NCBI RefSeq assembly: GCF_030167905.1
Contig: NZ_JARGNA010000010.1
Location: 62,001-126,000, forward strand
Reading direction: 5' to 3'
Source: Flavobacterium terrisoli
GTDB lineage: Bacteria; Bacteroidota; Bacteroidia; Flavobacteriales; Flavobacteriaceae
Length of the DNA: 64,000 nt
Shown: positions 49,920 through 58,613 of the stretch, piece by piece
Position numbering within the stretch: position 1 is the stretch's first letter
Layout of the letters: every line of letters begins with the position of its first letter
Translations under genes and position numbers: made by a program
Notes under the pieces: model-generated
Seen by the model: only the letters and a program-made list of their open reading frames with translations
Told to the model about the DNA's origin: nothing
Databases searched by the model: none

Positions 49920-50483
49920 ATGATTGAATTTGAAATACTGGAAACAGAAAGATTATTGCTGAAAAAAATCACTCCGGCGCTATTTGCCGATTTGTTTGCG
50001 AATTATCCCGAAGCTGAGATAAAAAAATTACTCGGATTGTCAACGGAGGAAGAGTTCCTTAAGGAAAAAGCAAAATCCGAAGGAGGTTATACCACTTATG
50101 ACCGGACCATTTTGGCTTTTGTATTGGTTTCCAAAGAAAGTGGCCAGACCATCGGGAGATGTGGCTATCATAACTGGTACAAAGACCATAGCAGGGCTGA
50201 GTTGGGTTACGCCTTAAACAACGATGAAAGCAAAAGAAAAGGCTATATGGGCGAAGCGGTTAAAGCCATTCTCGACTATGGTTTTAAGGTGATGAACCTA
50301 AACCGGATTGAAGCTTTTATCGGACCGGCAAATGAGGCTTCCTTGCGCCTGGTTAAAAAAAACGGATTTGTACAGGAAGGACAATTGCGACAACATTTTG
50401 TCAGAAATGGCGAAGCGGAAGATTCCGTGGTTTTTAGTTTGTTAAAGGATGACACGAGGCTATGCCGAACTGAGCAAAGCTAA
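49920..50483 (+). CDS. GNAT family acetyltransferase (RimJ/RimL type)
   Basis: 187 residues. ILETERLLLKKITPALFADL is the RimJ/RimL N-terminus; the acetyl-CoA loop appears as ESKRKGYMGEAVKAILDYGF, and NLNRIEAFIGPANEASLRLV and KKNGFVQEGQLRQH complete the fold. It probably acetylates an N-terminal or small-molecule amine; the substrate is unknown. It runs into a repeat-rich gap without a clean terminator. Confidence 0.88.
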   Translation: MIEFEILETERLLLKKITPALFADLFANYPEAEIKKLLGLSTEEEFLKEKAKSEGGYTTYDRTILAFVLVSKESGQTIGRCGYHNWYKDHSRAELGYALNNDESKRKGYMGEAVKAILDYGFKVMNLNRIEAFIGPANEASLRLVKKNGFVQEGQLRQHFVRNGEAEDSVVFSLLKDDTRLCRTEQS

Positions 50484-50632
50484 TATCAAGGTCTTTGAGC
50501 CGGTCATCTGTCACATTTTTTATTTGATTTGAAAGTTTTGTTCCACTTTTGGAACAATTTTTCTAATAAGAACTTTTTTGTGACACTTTGTAAATTAAAA
50601 ATCACATTATGATTTGATGGCTTTTTGTTTTT

Positions 50633-50697
50633 ATCCCGTTAGGGATAAAATATGGTTAGCAAAATAATTCATATGAAAGAAAAGTCCCGTTAGGGAT
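50633..50697. repeat. Two 13-bp palindromic repeats, spacing 51
   Basis: TCCCGTTAGGGAT occurs at 50634-50646 and 50685-50697; each contains the inverted repeat CCC-GTTA-GGG. I recognise it as a dispersed REP-like unit of Bacteroidota intergenic DNA. The 381-base gap 50484-50864 holds these, the element at 50729 and a terminator. Confidence 0.7.
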
Positions 50698-50728
50698 GAC
50701 ATAACAGACACAAAAGACAAATCCTTAC

Positions 50729-50776
50729 TAGCCCCGATTGCAGAAGCTACCGTGTAGCATGGAAAGCGGGAAAACG
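50729..50776 (+). repeat. Flavobacterial intergenic element (TAGCCCCGAT...GGAAAGCGGGA), short copy
   Basis: Begins TAGCCCCGATTGCAGAAGC, has a small hairpin GCTAC-CGT-GTAGC, and ends GGAAAGCGGGAAAAC. The flanking boxes match those of the longer element on the minus strand at 62788-62897 (TAGCCCGGAT...GGAAAGCCGGAA). I know such elements from many Flavobacterium genomes; no function is established. Confidence 0.65.
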
Positions 50777-50815
50777 GACTCCAAAAAACACCCGAACCAT
50801 TCGCTCTGAAAACAA

Positions 50816-50843
50816 AAAACCCGTTCATTACTGAACGGGTTTT
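50816..50843 (-). terminator. Terminator of rplU-rpmA
   Basis: AAAACCCGTTCA / TGAACGGGTTTT, 12 bp with a 4-nt loop and T-tracts on both strands, 22 bases past the rpmA stop. Confidence 0.92.
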
Positions 50844-50864
50844 GTATTTTGATAAGAGTTGTTC

Positions 50865-51125
50865 TTATGCCTCGAATGGAAGGATAGATACAAATGATTT
50901 GTTATCTCCTTTTTTCTGGAATTTAACAATCCCGTCAACTTTTGCATGTAAGGTATGATCTTTACCCATGTAAACGTTTTCTCCCGGATTGTGTTTAGAA
51001 CCTCTTTGTCTAACGATGATATTTCCAGCAATGGCTGCTTGACCACCATAAATCTTAACACCTAAACGTTTCGATTCTGATTCTCTACCATTCTTAGAAC
51101 TACCGACACCTTTCTTGTGAGCCAT
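50865..51125 (-). CDS. rpmA: 50S ribosomal protein L27
   Basis: 86 residues, complete. [20 protein letters not shown] begins the flexible arm that reaches the peptidyl transferase centre; [20 protein letters not shown] is the bL27 signature. No N-terminal cleavage extension of the Bacillota type. It follows rplU by 19 bases. Confidence 0.98.
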   Translation of the reverse strand: MAHKKGVGSSKNGRESESKRLGVKIYGGQAAIAGNIIVRQRGSKHNPGENVYMGKDHTLHAKVDGIVKFQKKGDNKSFVSILPFEA

Positions 51126-51144
51126 GACGTATAAGTTTTAAATA

Positions 51145-51585
51145 TTAGTTGTTTTCTTCTGTTGCCGGAGTTTCAGCTGCTACCTTTTTCGCTTTTGGCG
51201 CTTTTGGCTCTGCTGCTGCTTTTTCAGCTTTTGGTTCTGTAGCTTTCTCAGCTTTAGCCGCTTTTTTACCGCCGGTTGCGCTGATACCTTCAATTACAAT
51301 TTGAGTAAGATACTGTCTGTGACCGTTTCTCTTTTTGAATCCTTTTCTTCTTTTCTTTTTGAAAACGATTACTTTATCTCCTTTTAAGTGTTGTAACACT
51401 TTGGCTTCTACTGAAGCACCTTCTATAGCTGGGGCGCCTAAAGTAATGTTGCCATTATCGTCTAATAAAAGAACTTTGTCAAAAGAAACTTTTGAACCTT
51501 CTTCATTAGCCAAACGGTGAACATAAACCTTTAAGTCTTTGCTTACTTTAAATTGTTGCCCTGCTATCTCTACGATTGCGTACAT
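51145..51585 (-). CDS. rplU: 50S ribosomal protein L21 with a long C-terminal extension
   Basis: 146 residues, against about 103 in most bacteria. The bL21 core is residues 1-103 (MYAIVEIAGQQFKVSKDLKV, KKKRRKGFKKRNGHRQYLTQ). The remaining ~43 residues are a low-complexity Lys/Ala/Glu/Pro tail (AAKAEKATEPKAEKAAAEP...). Extensions of this kind are known in Bacteroidota; function unknown. Confidence 0.96.
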   Translation of the reverse strand: MYAIVEIAGQQFKVSKDLKVYVHRLANEEGSKVSFDKVLLLDDNGNITLGAPAIEGASVEAKVLQHLKGDKVIVFKKKRRKGFKKRNGHRQYLTQIVIEGISATGGKKAAKAEKATEPKAEKAAAEPKAPKAKKVAAETPATEENN

Positions 51586-51617
51586 AACAATGATGTTTAA
51601 TTAATTTTTTAAGTGCG

Positions 51618-51648
51618 CAAATATACAACTATTTCTTTTACACGCAAC
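51618..51648 (-). promoter_or_regulatory. Promoter for rplU-rpmA
   Basis: Minus strand GTTG (51645-51648), 19 bases, then TATATTTG (51618-51625), 33 bases before the rplU ATG. Confidence 0.75.
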
Positions 51649-51741
51649 TCTATGTCAAAAAAAGTTTGTCCTTAGGACTCAATGGATTAGGGCCAACCAT
51701 CAGAAATTTAACGAAAACAAAACTTTTTGGATAAAAAAAAG

Positions 51742-51749
51742 TACTTTTG
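51742..51749 (+). promoter_or_regulatory. Promoter -7 element for the M16 pair
   Basis: TACTTTTG, 62 bases upstream of the first M16 ATG. No convincing -33 box. Confidence 0.5.
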
Positions 51750-51811
51750 GTGTAACAAAACTAAGAGTTAGTTAACTAACTGAACAATCAACGAAAAAAT
51801 TTCAATTTTTT

Positions 51812-53137
51812 ATGAAAAAATCATTAATTGCTTTAAGTTCATTGCTTATGCTTGGAGGAACAGCGCATGCTCAAAAGGTAGCTTTTGAAGAATACGATTT
51901 GCCTAATGGGCTGCACGTAATTTTACACAACGACCCGTCTGCACCCGTGGTGATTACTTCTGTAATGTACCACGTAGGTTCTAAAGATGAAAATCCGGAA
52001 AGAACAGGATTCGCTCACTTTTTTGAGCATTTATTATTTGAAGGAACCGAAAACATCAAAAGAGGTGAATGGTTCAAAATTGTAACTTCAAACGGAGGAA
52101 CAAACAATGCCAACACTACAGAAGACAGAACCTACTACTTTGAAGTGTTCCCTTCTAACAATACTGAGTTAGGATTATGGATGGAATCGGAAAGATTAAT
52201 GCATCCGGTAATCAACCAAATTGGGGTTGACACCCAAAACGAAGTAGTAAAAGAAGAGAAAAGACTACGTGTAGACAACCAGCCTTATGGTCAAATCATT
52301 GCCGAGGTAAAGAAAAACATGTTTAAAAATCACCCATACCGTTGGGCTCCAATTGGTTCTATGGAACATTTAGATGCTGCAACTTTGGCTGAATTCCAGG
52401 CATTCAACAAAAAATTCTATTCACCAAACAATGCGGTTTTAGTAGTTGCCGGTCAAATTGACATCGCACAGACTAAAGCCTGGATTGAAAAATATTTCGG
52501 CCCAATCCCAAGAGGTGTTGAAATCAAAAAAGAAACTTTCACAGAAGCTCCGATTACTGAAACAATCCGCGCGACTTACGAAGATCCGAACATCCAAAAA
52601 GCAATGGTGGTGGCTTCATACAGAACACCTTCAATGAAAACGCGTGATGCCAGAGTTTTGGATATGATTTCTACTTATTTGAGCAATGGAAAAAGTTCAA
52701 AATTGTACAAAAAGATTGTTGACGACAAGAAAATGGCTTTGCAAATTGGCGCTTTCAACTACAGTCAGGAAGATTACGGTCAGTACATTTTATTCGGTAT
52801 GCCACAAGGAGAAACGACTTCAGCTGACTTAATCAAAGAAATTGACGAAGAAATCGTAAAACTTCAAAATGAGTTAATCACAGAGAAAGATTATCAAAAA
52901 CTACAAAACATCTACGAAAGCAATTATGTAGACAACAATTCAAGCGTTGAAGGTGTTGCTGAAAACTTAGCGACTTTCTACTTATTATATGGAGATGTGA
53001 ATTTGATCAATACAGAGATTGAAATGTACCGCACTATCACTCGTGAAGAAATCAGAGATGCTGCTAAAAAATATTTAAATCCTAATCAACGTCTGATTTT
53101 GGATTATGTTCCAGCCAAAGACAAAGCTCAAAACTAA
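51812..53137 (+). CDS. M16 family zinc peptidase (active subunit)
   Basis: 441 residues with signal peptide MKKSLIALSSLLMLGGTAHA. The inverted zinc motif HFFEH is at 69-73 (H69, E72, H73), with the distal glutamate region NEVVKEEKRLRVDN. It is a complete two-domain M16B protein, probably periplasmic. It ends 13 bases before the second M16 gene, and the two are almost certainly one heterodimeric peptidase. Confidence 0.93.
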   Translation: MKKSLIALSSLLMLGGTAHAQKVAFEEYDLPNGLHVILHNDPSAPVVITSVMYHVGSKDENPERTGFAHFFEHLLFEGTENIKRGEWFKIVTSNGGTNNANTTEDRTYYFEVFPSNNTELGLWMESERLMHPVINQIGVDTQNEVVKEEKRLRVDNQPYGQIIAEVKKNMFKNHPYRWAPIGSMEHLDAATLAEFQAFNKKFYSPNNAVLVVAGQIDIAQTKAWIEKYFGPIPRGVEIKKETFTEAPITETIRATYEDPNIQKAMVVASYRTPSMKTRDARVLDMISTYLSNGKSSKLYKKIVDDKKMALQIGAFNYSQEDYGQYILFGMPQGETTSADLIKEIDEEIVKLQNELITEKDYQKLQNIYESNYVDNNSSVEGVAENLATFYLLYGDVNLINTEIEMYRTITREEIRDAAKKYLNPNQRLILDYVPAKDKAQN

Positions 53138-53150
53138 GACTCAAAGTATC

Positions 53151-55205
53151 ATGAAAAAAACTATTATACTATTATCAAGCTTGTTTTTAACAGTTATTAT
53201 GCAAGCACAGGACAGAACACAGCCAAAACCAGGACCATCTCCGGTTTTGAATATCAAAAAACCAACGACTTTCTCTTTGCCAAACGGCTTGAAAGTATTG
53301 GTAGTTGAAAACCACAAATTGCCAAGGGTTTCTTATAGCTTAACGCTTGACAACACACCTTATGCTGAAGGCAACAAAAAAGGGGTTGATGATTTGACCA
53401 GCAGTTTAATCGGAAACGGTTCGACTAAAACTTCTAAAGATGCTTTCAACGAAGAAATCGATTTTCTTGGAGCAAACATTAACTTCTTCTCTTCTGGTGC
53501 TTCTGCCAGCGGTTTGTCAAAACATGCTAAAAGAGTTTTAGAATTAATGGCTGAAGGCGCTTTGATGCCCAACTTCACCCAGGAAGAATTCGACAAAGAA
53601 AGAGACAAATTAATCGAAGGGTTGAAAACCCAGGAGAAAAGCGTTACAGCTGTTGCCGGAAGAGTAGAAAGAGTTCTGGCTTATGGTAAAAATCATCCTG
53701 CGGGAGAATATTTATCTGAAGAAACCATCAACAATGTTACTTTGGCTGACGTAAAAGACAACTACAGAACTTATTTCGTTCCGGGTAATGCTTACCTTGT
53801 AGTTGTTGGTGATGTTAAAACCAAAGACGTTAAGAAAAACGTAGAGAAATTGTTTGGTTCTTGGACAAAAGCTACAGCGCCAAATTTAACTTACTCAAAC
53901 CCTACAAACGTTCAGTATTCGCAAATTAACTTTGTGGATATGCCAAACGCGGTACAGTCTGAAATCACAATTTTGAATACAGTTAATTTAAAAATGAGTG
54001 ACCCTGATTATTTCCCTGTGATTTTAGCCAACCAGGTTTATGGTGGTGATTTCAACAGTTATTTGAACATGAACTTAAGAGAAGCTCACGGCTGGACTTA
54101 TGGTGCGCGTTCAAGCATTGGATTTGACAAAAACATGTACAGCGAATTCAGAGCTAACACGCAAGTGAGAAATGCAGTTACTGACAGCGCGGTTGTTGAA
54201 GCTTTAAACGAGTTGAAAAAAATCAGAACTGAAAAAGTAAGCGACGAAATGTTAAACAGCGTAAAAGCTGGATACGTTGGCCGTTTCGTAATGCAGGTTG
54301 AAAAACCGGCAACGGTTGCCCGTTATGCTTTGAACATTGAAACTGAAGGTTTACCGACTGATTTCTATGAAAACTATATCAAAAATATCAACGCGGTTAC
54401 TCCTGAAGATATCATGAGAGTAGCTAACAAATATTTCATGGCCGATAACCTAAGAATATTAGTGGTTGGAAAAGCTTCTGAAGTACTTTCAGGATTGGAA
54501 AGCAGAAAAATTCCAATTTTCTACTTTGACAAATTTGGTAACCCAACAGAAAAACCGGCTATGAAAAAACCAGTTCCTGCAGGTGTTACGGTAAAAACAG
54601 TTATCGATGCCTATGTAAAAGCAATTGGTGGTGACAAAGCCATCAAGTCTGTAAAATCAATGGCTTCTGTAGGTGAAACAAAAATCCCTCAGGCACCAAT
54701 GCCATTAGCATACAATGCAAAAATTGATTCTAAAGGAAGAATGATGGTGGAATTATCAATGGCAGGTATGGGCTCAATCATGAAGCAAGTGGTTAACGGA
54801 AATACCGGTTATATGATGCAACAAGGTCAAAAAACAGTTTTAGAAGGAGACCAATTGGCTAAAATGAAAGAAAGCGCAGTGTTGTTTAACGAAACTTTAT
54901 TGGCTACTAAAGCCGGTGTTACAGTTTCAGGTATTGAGCCAATGAATGGTGGTGATGCTTATACTGTAGTTGATGGTGATACCACTTATTACTTCGATGT
55001 AAAATCAGGTTTGAAAACAGCTGAAGCGACTACCGAAGAACAAGGTGGACAAAAAGCTACCAGAGTAACTTCTTTTAATGATTACAGAGAAGTAAAAGGA
55101 GTGAAAGTTCCTTTCAACACCATTATGAATGTTGGTTTTGAACTAGACATCAAAATGTCTGAAGTTAAAATCAACGAAGGGGTTAATGATGCCGATTTCC
55201 AATAA
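53151..55205 (+). CDS. M16 family protein without HxxEH, with C-terminal extra domain (inactive subunit)
   Basis: 684 residues from the ATG at 53151, with signal MKKTIILLSSLFLTVIMQAQ. Two M16 domains fill residues ~40-490. Where the active partner has HFFEH, this protein reads DDLTSSLIGNG, so the zinc ligands are absent, as in the inactive subunits of paired M16 peptidases. Residues from about 495 form an added beta-rich domain (TVIDAYVKAIGGDKAIKSVK...) like LolA/outer-membrane-lipoprotein sorting folds, which could bind a hydrophobic ligand. The architecture recurs in Bacteroidota. Confidence 0.9.
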   Translation: MKKTIILLSSLFLTVIMQAQDRTQPKPGPSPVLNIKKPTTFSLPNGLKVLVVENHKLPRVSYSLTLDNTPYAEGNKKGVDDLTSSLIGNGSTKTSKDAFNEEIDFLGANINFFSSGASASGLSKHAKRVLELMAEGALMPNFTQEEFDKERDKLIEGLKTQEKSVTAVAGRVERVLAYGKNHPAGEYLSEETINNVTLADVKDNYRTYFVPGNAYLVVVGDVKTKDVKKNVEKLFGSWTKATAPNLTYSNPTNVQYSQINFVDMPNAVQSEITILNTVNLKMSDPDYFPVILANQVYGGDFNSYLNMNLREAHGWTYGARSSIGFDKNMYSEFRANTQVRNAVTDSAVVEALNELKKIRTEKVSDEMLNSVKAGYVGRFVMQVEKPATVARYALNIETEGLPTDFYENYIKNINAVTPEDIMRVANKYFMADNLRILVVGKASEVLSGLESRKIPIFYFDKFGNPTEKPAMKKPVPAGVTVKTVIDAYVKAIGGDKAIKSVKSMASVGETKIPQAPMPLAYNAKIDSKGRMMVELSMAGMGSIMKQVVNGNTGYMMQQGQKTVLEGDQLAKMKESAVLFNETLLATKAGVTVSGIEPMNGGDAYTVVDGDTTYYFDVKSGLKTAEATTEEQGGQKATRVTSFNDYREVKGVKVPFNTIMNVGFELDIKMSEVKINEGVNDADFQ

Positions 55206-55225
55206 TTGAAATTTCAATAGATAAT

Positions 55226-55257
55226 AAAAAGACCGCTATTACTAGCGGTCTTTTTTG
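55226..55257 (+). terminator. Terminator after the M16 pair
   Basis: AAAAAGACCGCTA / TAGCGGTCTTTTT with a 4-nt loop and T-tract; works in both directions between convergent genes. Confidence 0.93.
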
Positions 55258-55291
55258 TTTTATAAATTAAACAAAGGATTAAATCTGCCTT

Positions 55292-56158
55292 CTACTTCTT
55301 ACTCGAAAGATATACGCCAACCAGAATTATAAATGCGCCGATAAACTGAACCGGTGTCAGCATTTCATTGTCTAATAATCCCCAGAAGAAAGCCACTACC
55401 GGAATCAGATAAGTGACTGAAGTCGCAAAAACCGGAGACGAAATCTGAATTAGCTTATAGAAAAGCACGTTGGCAATTCCGGTTCCGATGATGCCTAAAA
55501 CCGCCACAAAAAGCATCGCATGTTGCACTTTTTCCATTTGGACCACCGAAAAGAAATCGGTAAAAGACAAAATGAGTAAGGCCGGAAACAGCATCACTAA
55601 AAAGTTCCCGGTCGTTATGGTTAATGGTTTCAAATCGGATAAATACTTTTTGATGAAATTCACATTCATCGCATAACAAATTGAAGCGATTAATACCAAA
55701 ATGGTATACCAGTAATTCTGGTTCGGATGATGACTTGCGCCATTCAGGATCAATAGCATTGTTCCGGCAAAGCCAATCACAACTCCGATGATTTGCGTAC
55801 GCTTGAAATCCAATCCAAAAACAACCGCGCCAAGGATTAAAGTATTCAACGGCGTTAACGAATTGAGTATCGAACTCACCGAACTGCTGATTTGTGTTTG
55901 CGCAATGGCAAAAAGATAGGCCGGAATAAATGTCCCGAACAGTGAAGTCAACGCAATGAATTTCCATTTTTGCAACGGAATTGACGCCAGACTATTAAAC
56001 CCGACAATCAAAAGAAATAAAGCACAAAAGATGATTCTCAGCGAACCCAACTGAAAAGGATTCAGCCCAACCAACCCTTTTTTGATAAGGATAAAAGAAC
56101 TTCCCCAAATCAGGGCAAGTACGATTAATATAAGCCATTTAAACTGTTGTGATTTCAT
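55292..56158 (-). CDS. EamA family transporter (DMT superfamily)
   Basis: 288 residues, ten hydrophobic helices in two EamA repeats (about 5-135 and 150-285). The ALIWGSSFILIKKGL start and the ISSSVSSILNSLTPLNTLIL segment are typical of RhaT/YdcZ-like metabolite exporters. Substrate unknown. Confidence 0.9.
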   Translation of the reverse strand: MKSQQFKWLILIVLALIWGSSFILIKKGLVGLNPFQLGSLRIIFCALFLLIVGFNSLASIPLQKWKFIALTSLFGTFIPAYLFAIAQTQISSSVSSILNSLTPLNTLILGAVVFGLDFKRTQIIGVVIGFAGTMLLILNGASHHPNQNYWYTILVLIASICYAMNVNFIKKYLSDLKPLTITTGNFLVMLFPALLILSFTDFFSVVQMEKVQHAMLFVAVLGIIGTGIANVLFYKLIQISSPVFATSVTYLIPVVAFFWGLLDNEMLTPVQFIGAFIILVGVYLSSKK

Positions 56159-56219
56159 ATGAAAATATAAGACTTCAAATTTTGTAATTATTTTAAGAAT
56201 AATAACTTTAATTTTTATT

Positions 56220-56227
56220 TATTTTTG
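56220..56227 (+). promoter_or_regulatory. Promoter -7 element for the metal-binding lipoprotein
   Basis: TATTTTTG, 46 bases before the ATG at 56273. Confidence 0.45.
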
Positions 56228-56272
56228 TCCGCACACAAGCAAGCAAATAAACATTTAAAAAATACAAATACC

Positions 56273-56647
56273 ATGAATTTCACCAAATCATTAGTAACCT
56301 TCGGTATTGCCTCAACAATGCTTTTTAGCTGTAAAGATACCGCGAGCAGACCTGCAACTGATGACACTAAAGAAGTGGTAACTACTGAGCAAAACGCTCC
56401 CGCAGTTGCCGCCAAACCGGAAACAGCAAGTTTTAAAATAGAAGGGATGACTTGCTCTATGGGTTGTGCCAAAACCATTGAAAATAAATTGGCTCACATG
56501 AACGGTGTCCAAAAAGCTACCGTTGATTTTGATAAAAAAGAAGCCACAGTCGAATTTGACGGTGCAGTCTTAACTCAGGAAAAATTATTTGCTACCGTTG
56601 AAGCTACCGGAGACGGAGCGACTTATAAAGTGGTTGCTGCTAAGTAA
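56273..56647 (+). CDS. Heavy-metal-associated (HMA) domain lipoprotein
   Basis: 124 residues from the ATG at 56273 (the frame upstream lacks a conserved sequence). Signal ending LFSC (C20) marks a lipoprotein. After a Thr/Ala/Pro linker, an HMA domain has GMTCSMGCAKTIENKL (C61, C65), with VQKATVDFDKKEATVEFDG. The spacing is CxxxC rather than the usual CxxC, a variant seen in Bacteroidota HMA proteins. Probably a periplasmic copper or other metal carrier. Confidence 0.88.
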   Translation: MNFTKSLVTFGIASTMLFSCKDTASRPATDDTKEVVTTEQNAPAVAAKPETASFKIEGMTCSMGCAKTIENKLAHMNGVQKATVDFDKKEATVEFDGAVLTQEKLFATVEATGDGATYKVVAAK

Positions 56648-56664
56648 AATCATAGTAAAACAAA

Positions 56665-56697
56665 CAAAAAAGGAACTCAGATGAGTTCCTTTTTTTA
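56665..56697 (+). terminator. Terminator after the HMA gene
   Basis: AAAAAAGGAACTC / GAGTTCCTTTTTT with a 4-5-nt loop and T-tract; bidirectional between convergent genes. Confidence 0.92.
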
Positions 56698-56718
56698 TTT
56701 GGCTTCGCTCCGTTCGAC

Positions 56719-57288
56719 CTAACGGCCTTGGGTCCATTGTATCGTTTCCAATAATTGCTGCATGTCATTTTTGATGTAATCTGCCGCCGGCATAATCGAA
56801 TCAAAATTAGGTTTGGCATAAAAATAAACCGAACCGGTCACAAAATGTTTGACACTGTCAGTAGCATAAAACTGTGCATTGGTTGCTGCATTGCCACTTA
56901 CCTGATAAAACATGCCATATACTTTCTTATCGGGATTGAGATAAGGTTGTTCCAATATATCATCGGCTTTAATCACGTGTTCATAAGTCAATTTTTGCGC
57001 ATCCTTCAATAGTTTCTCAACGTCGCCGTTTACTGTTTTATAAGTAAGATAAATGGTCGCTTTCATTTTTGGATAATGAATCGAAAAACCACAGTTTTTG
57101 TCTTCTTTGATAATGGCATCTTCGTTGATATCAAAAGTGAGCGGACAATGATTGCTGAAAGTGGCATATTTGGCCACAGGGTAATCCAATCGCAGCTGGC
57201 TCGCCGGTTTAGGCAATACATCATCTTTACAAGCCGTGAAACTCAAGAGCAGCATTACCATTAAAAAACCAATTATCTTATTTATCAT
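56719..57288 (-). CDS. gldD: Gliding motility lipoprotein GldD
   Basis: 189 residues from the ATG complementary to 57286-57288. Signal peptide ends in LLSFTAC, so it is a lipoprotein. The sequence LRLDYPVAKYATFSNHCPLTF with KATIYLTYKTVNGDVEKLL matches GldD of Flavobacterium. GldD is required for gliding and type IX secretion in F. johnsoniae. It follows gldE directly, the usual gldE-gldD order. Confidence 0.93.
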   Translation of the reverse strand: MINKIIGFLMVMLLLSFTACKDDVLPKPASQLRLDYPVAKYATFSNHCPLTFDINEDAIIKEDKNCGFSIHYPKMKATIYLTYKTVNGDVEKLLKDAQKLTYEHVIKADDILEQPYLNPDKKVYGMFYQVSGNAATNAQFYATDSVKHFVTGSVYFYAKPNFDSIMPAADYIKNDMQQLLETIQWTQGR

Positions 57289-57292
57289 TTTA

Positions 57293-58588
57293 TTATTCAA
57301 GTGTTATTTTTAATTGTTTTATTCTCTTTTTATCGACTACTTCAACGGTGAAATAGACTGATGAGAAATAGATTTTCTGTCCTTTTTTCGGAAAATTGCC
57401 TAATAGTTCCAAAATAAATCCTGCCAGGGTTTCTGCTTCTCCTTTGCGCTCTTCAAAAGCTTCTTCATCAACTTCTACAATTCGGTAGAAATCCTTAAGG
57501 TTGATTTTGCCTTCAAAAAGGAAATTCTTGTCGTCGATTTGCGAGAAATTAATATTCTCATCGTCAAACTCATCCGAAATATCGCCGACAATTTCTTCGA
57601 TTACATCTTCCAGTGAAACTAATCCCGATGTTCCGCCATATTCATCAACGACTATGGCCAAATGGCTTTTCATGCGTTGGAAATCCTTGAGCAAATCGTC
57701 CAGTTTTTTATTCTCCGGGACAAAAAAAGGCTCTCGCATTAATTTACTCCAATCAAATTCTTTCTTATGGATATGCGGAATCAAATCCTTCACAAAGAGT
57801 ATGCCTTCAATATGGTCAATGCTTTCCCGGTAAACCGGAATTCGGGAATACCCTTTGTCAATGATTTTGGCATAAATCTCGGAAAATGTTTCTTCTATTT
57901 CAAGCGCAAATATATCAATTCTCGGGCTCATCACCTGCTTTGTATCGGTGTTTCCGAAAGAAACAATGCCTTCCAGAATTTTTTGCTCGTCGGAAGGCGT
58001 GTCATCGGTTGACGTCATTTCCAATGCCTGCGATAATTGATCCACCGAAATATTTGTTTTTTGCCTGCCTAATTTGTTGTGCAGATAAATAGAAACCGCG
58101 CGCATCGGCAAACTGATTGGTGATAACAATTTATCCAGAAAATTAATCGGATGCGCAATAAATTTGGCAAACTTGATGTTGTTTCTGCTCGCATATACTT
58201 TGGGCAATACTTCCCCAAAAAGCAAGATTAAAAAGGTAATCAGGATAACCTCAACAATAAATTTAATGAGTGGAGATTCAATCGCTGCGAAAATATCATT
58301 CCCAACAAATGAAAAGATAATCACCACACCGATATGGCTAAAATTGTTGGCAACCAAAATCGTGGCCAAGAGTTTCTTTGGTTTTTGAAGTAGTTTGGAT
58401 ATCAGATTGGCTTTGGCTATATCTTCGTCAGCCAGGGTTTTTAAATCTTTTGGCGTAAGCGAAAACAAAGCAATCTCAGTGGCAGAAACCATCGCAGAGG
58501 AGAACAGCAGAAGTATAATTCCTATACTTCCCACAAGTAAATTGGTGTCTAAATTTTCTAAAAGGATAAAACCGGGCTCAGGGTCCAA
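57293..58588 (-). CDS. gldE: Gliding motility-associated protein GldE (CNNM/CBS-domain membrane protein)
   Basis: 431 residues with an apparent TTG start: the frame has a stop five codons upstream and no ATG, and MDPEPG fits the family. A DUF21/CNNM membrane domain (four hydrophobic segments in the first ~190) is followed by two CBS domains (about 205-330, MSPRIDIFALEIEETFSEIY, MKSHLAIVVDEYGGTSGLVS) and a CorC/HlyC transporter-associated domain. GldE can be partly replaced in F. johnsoniae by excess GldD, which fits their pairing. ssb lies 25 bases upstream. Confidence 0.92.
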   Translation of the reverse strand: MDPEPGFILLENLDTNLLVGSIGIILLLFSSAMVSATEIALFSLTPKDLKTLADEDIAKANLISKLLQKPKKLLATILVANNFSHIGVVIIFSFVGNDIFAAIESPLIKFIVEVILITFLILLFGEVLPKVYASRNNIKFAKFIAHPINFLDKLLSPISLPMRAVSIYLHNKLGRQKTNISVDQLSQALEMTSTDDTPSDEQKILEGIVSFGNTDTKQVMSPRIDIFALEIEETFSEIYAKIIDKGYSRIPVYRESIDHIEGILFVKDLIPHIHKKEFDWSKLMREPFFVPENKKLDDLLKDFQRMKSHLAIVVDEYGGTSGLVSLEDVIEEIVGDISDEFDDENINFSQIDDKNFLFEGKINLKDFYRIVEVDEEAFEERKGEAETLAGFILELLGNFPKKGQKIYFSSVYFTVEVVDKKRIKQLKITLE

Positions 58589-58613
58589 TTGTGTCAGGGT
58601 TAGTTAAACAATA

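Noticed and set aside
50633..50697. The two TCCCGTTAGGGAT copies as a CRISPR array
   Set aside because: Only two short palindromic copies, no third unit and no cas genes.
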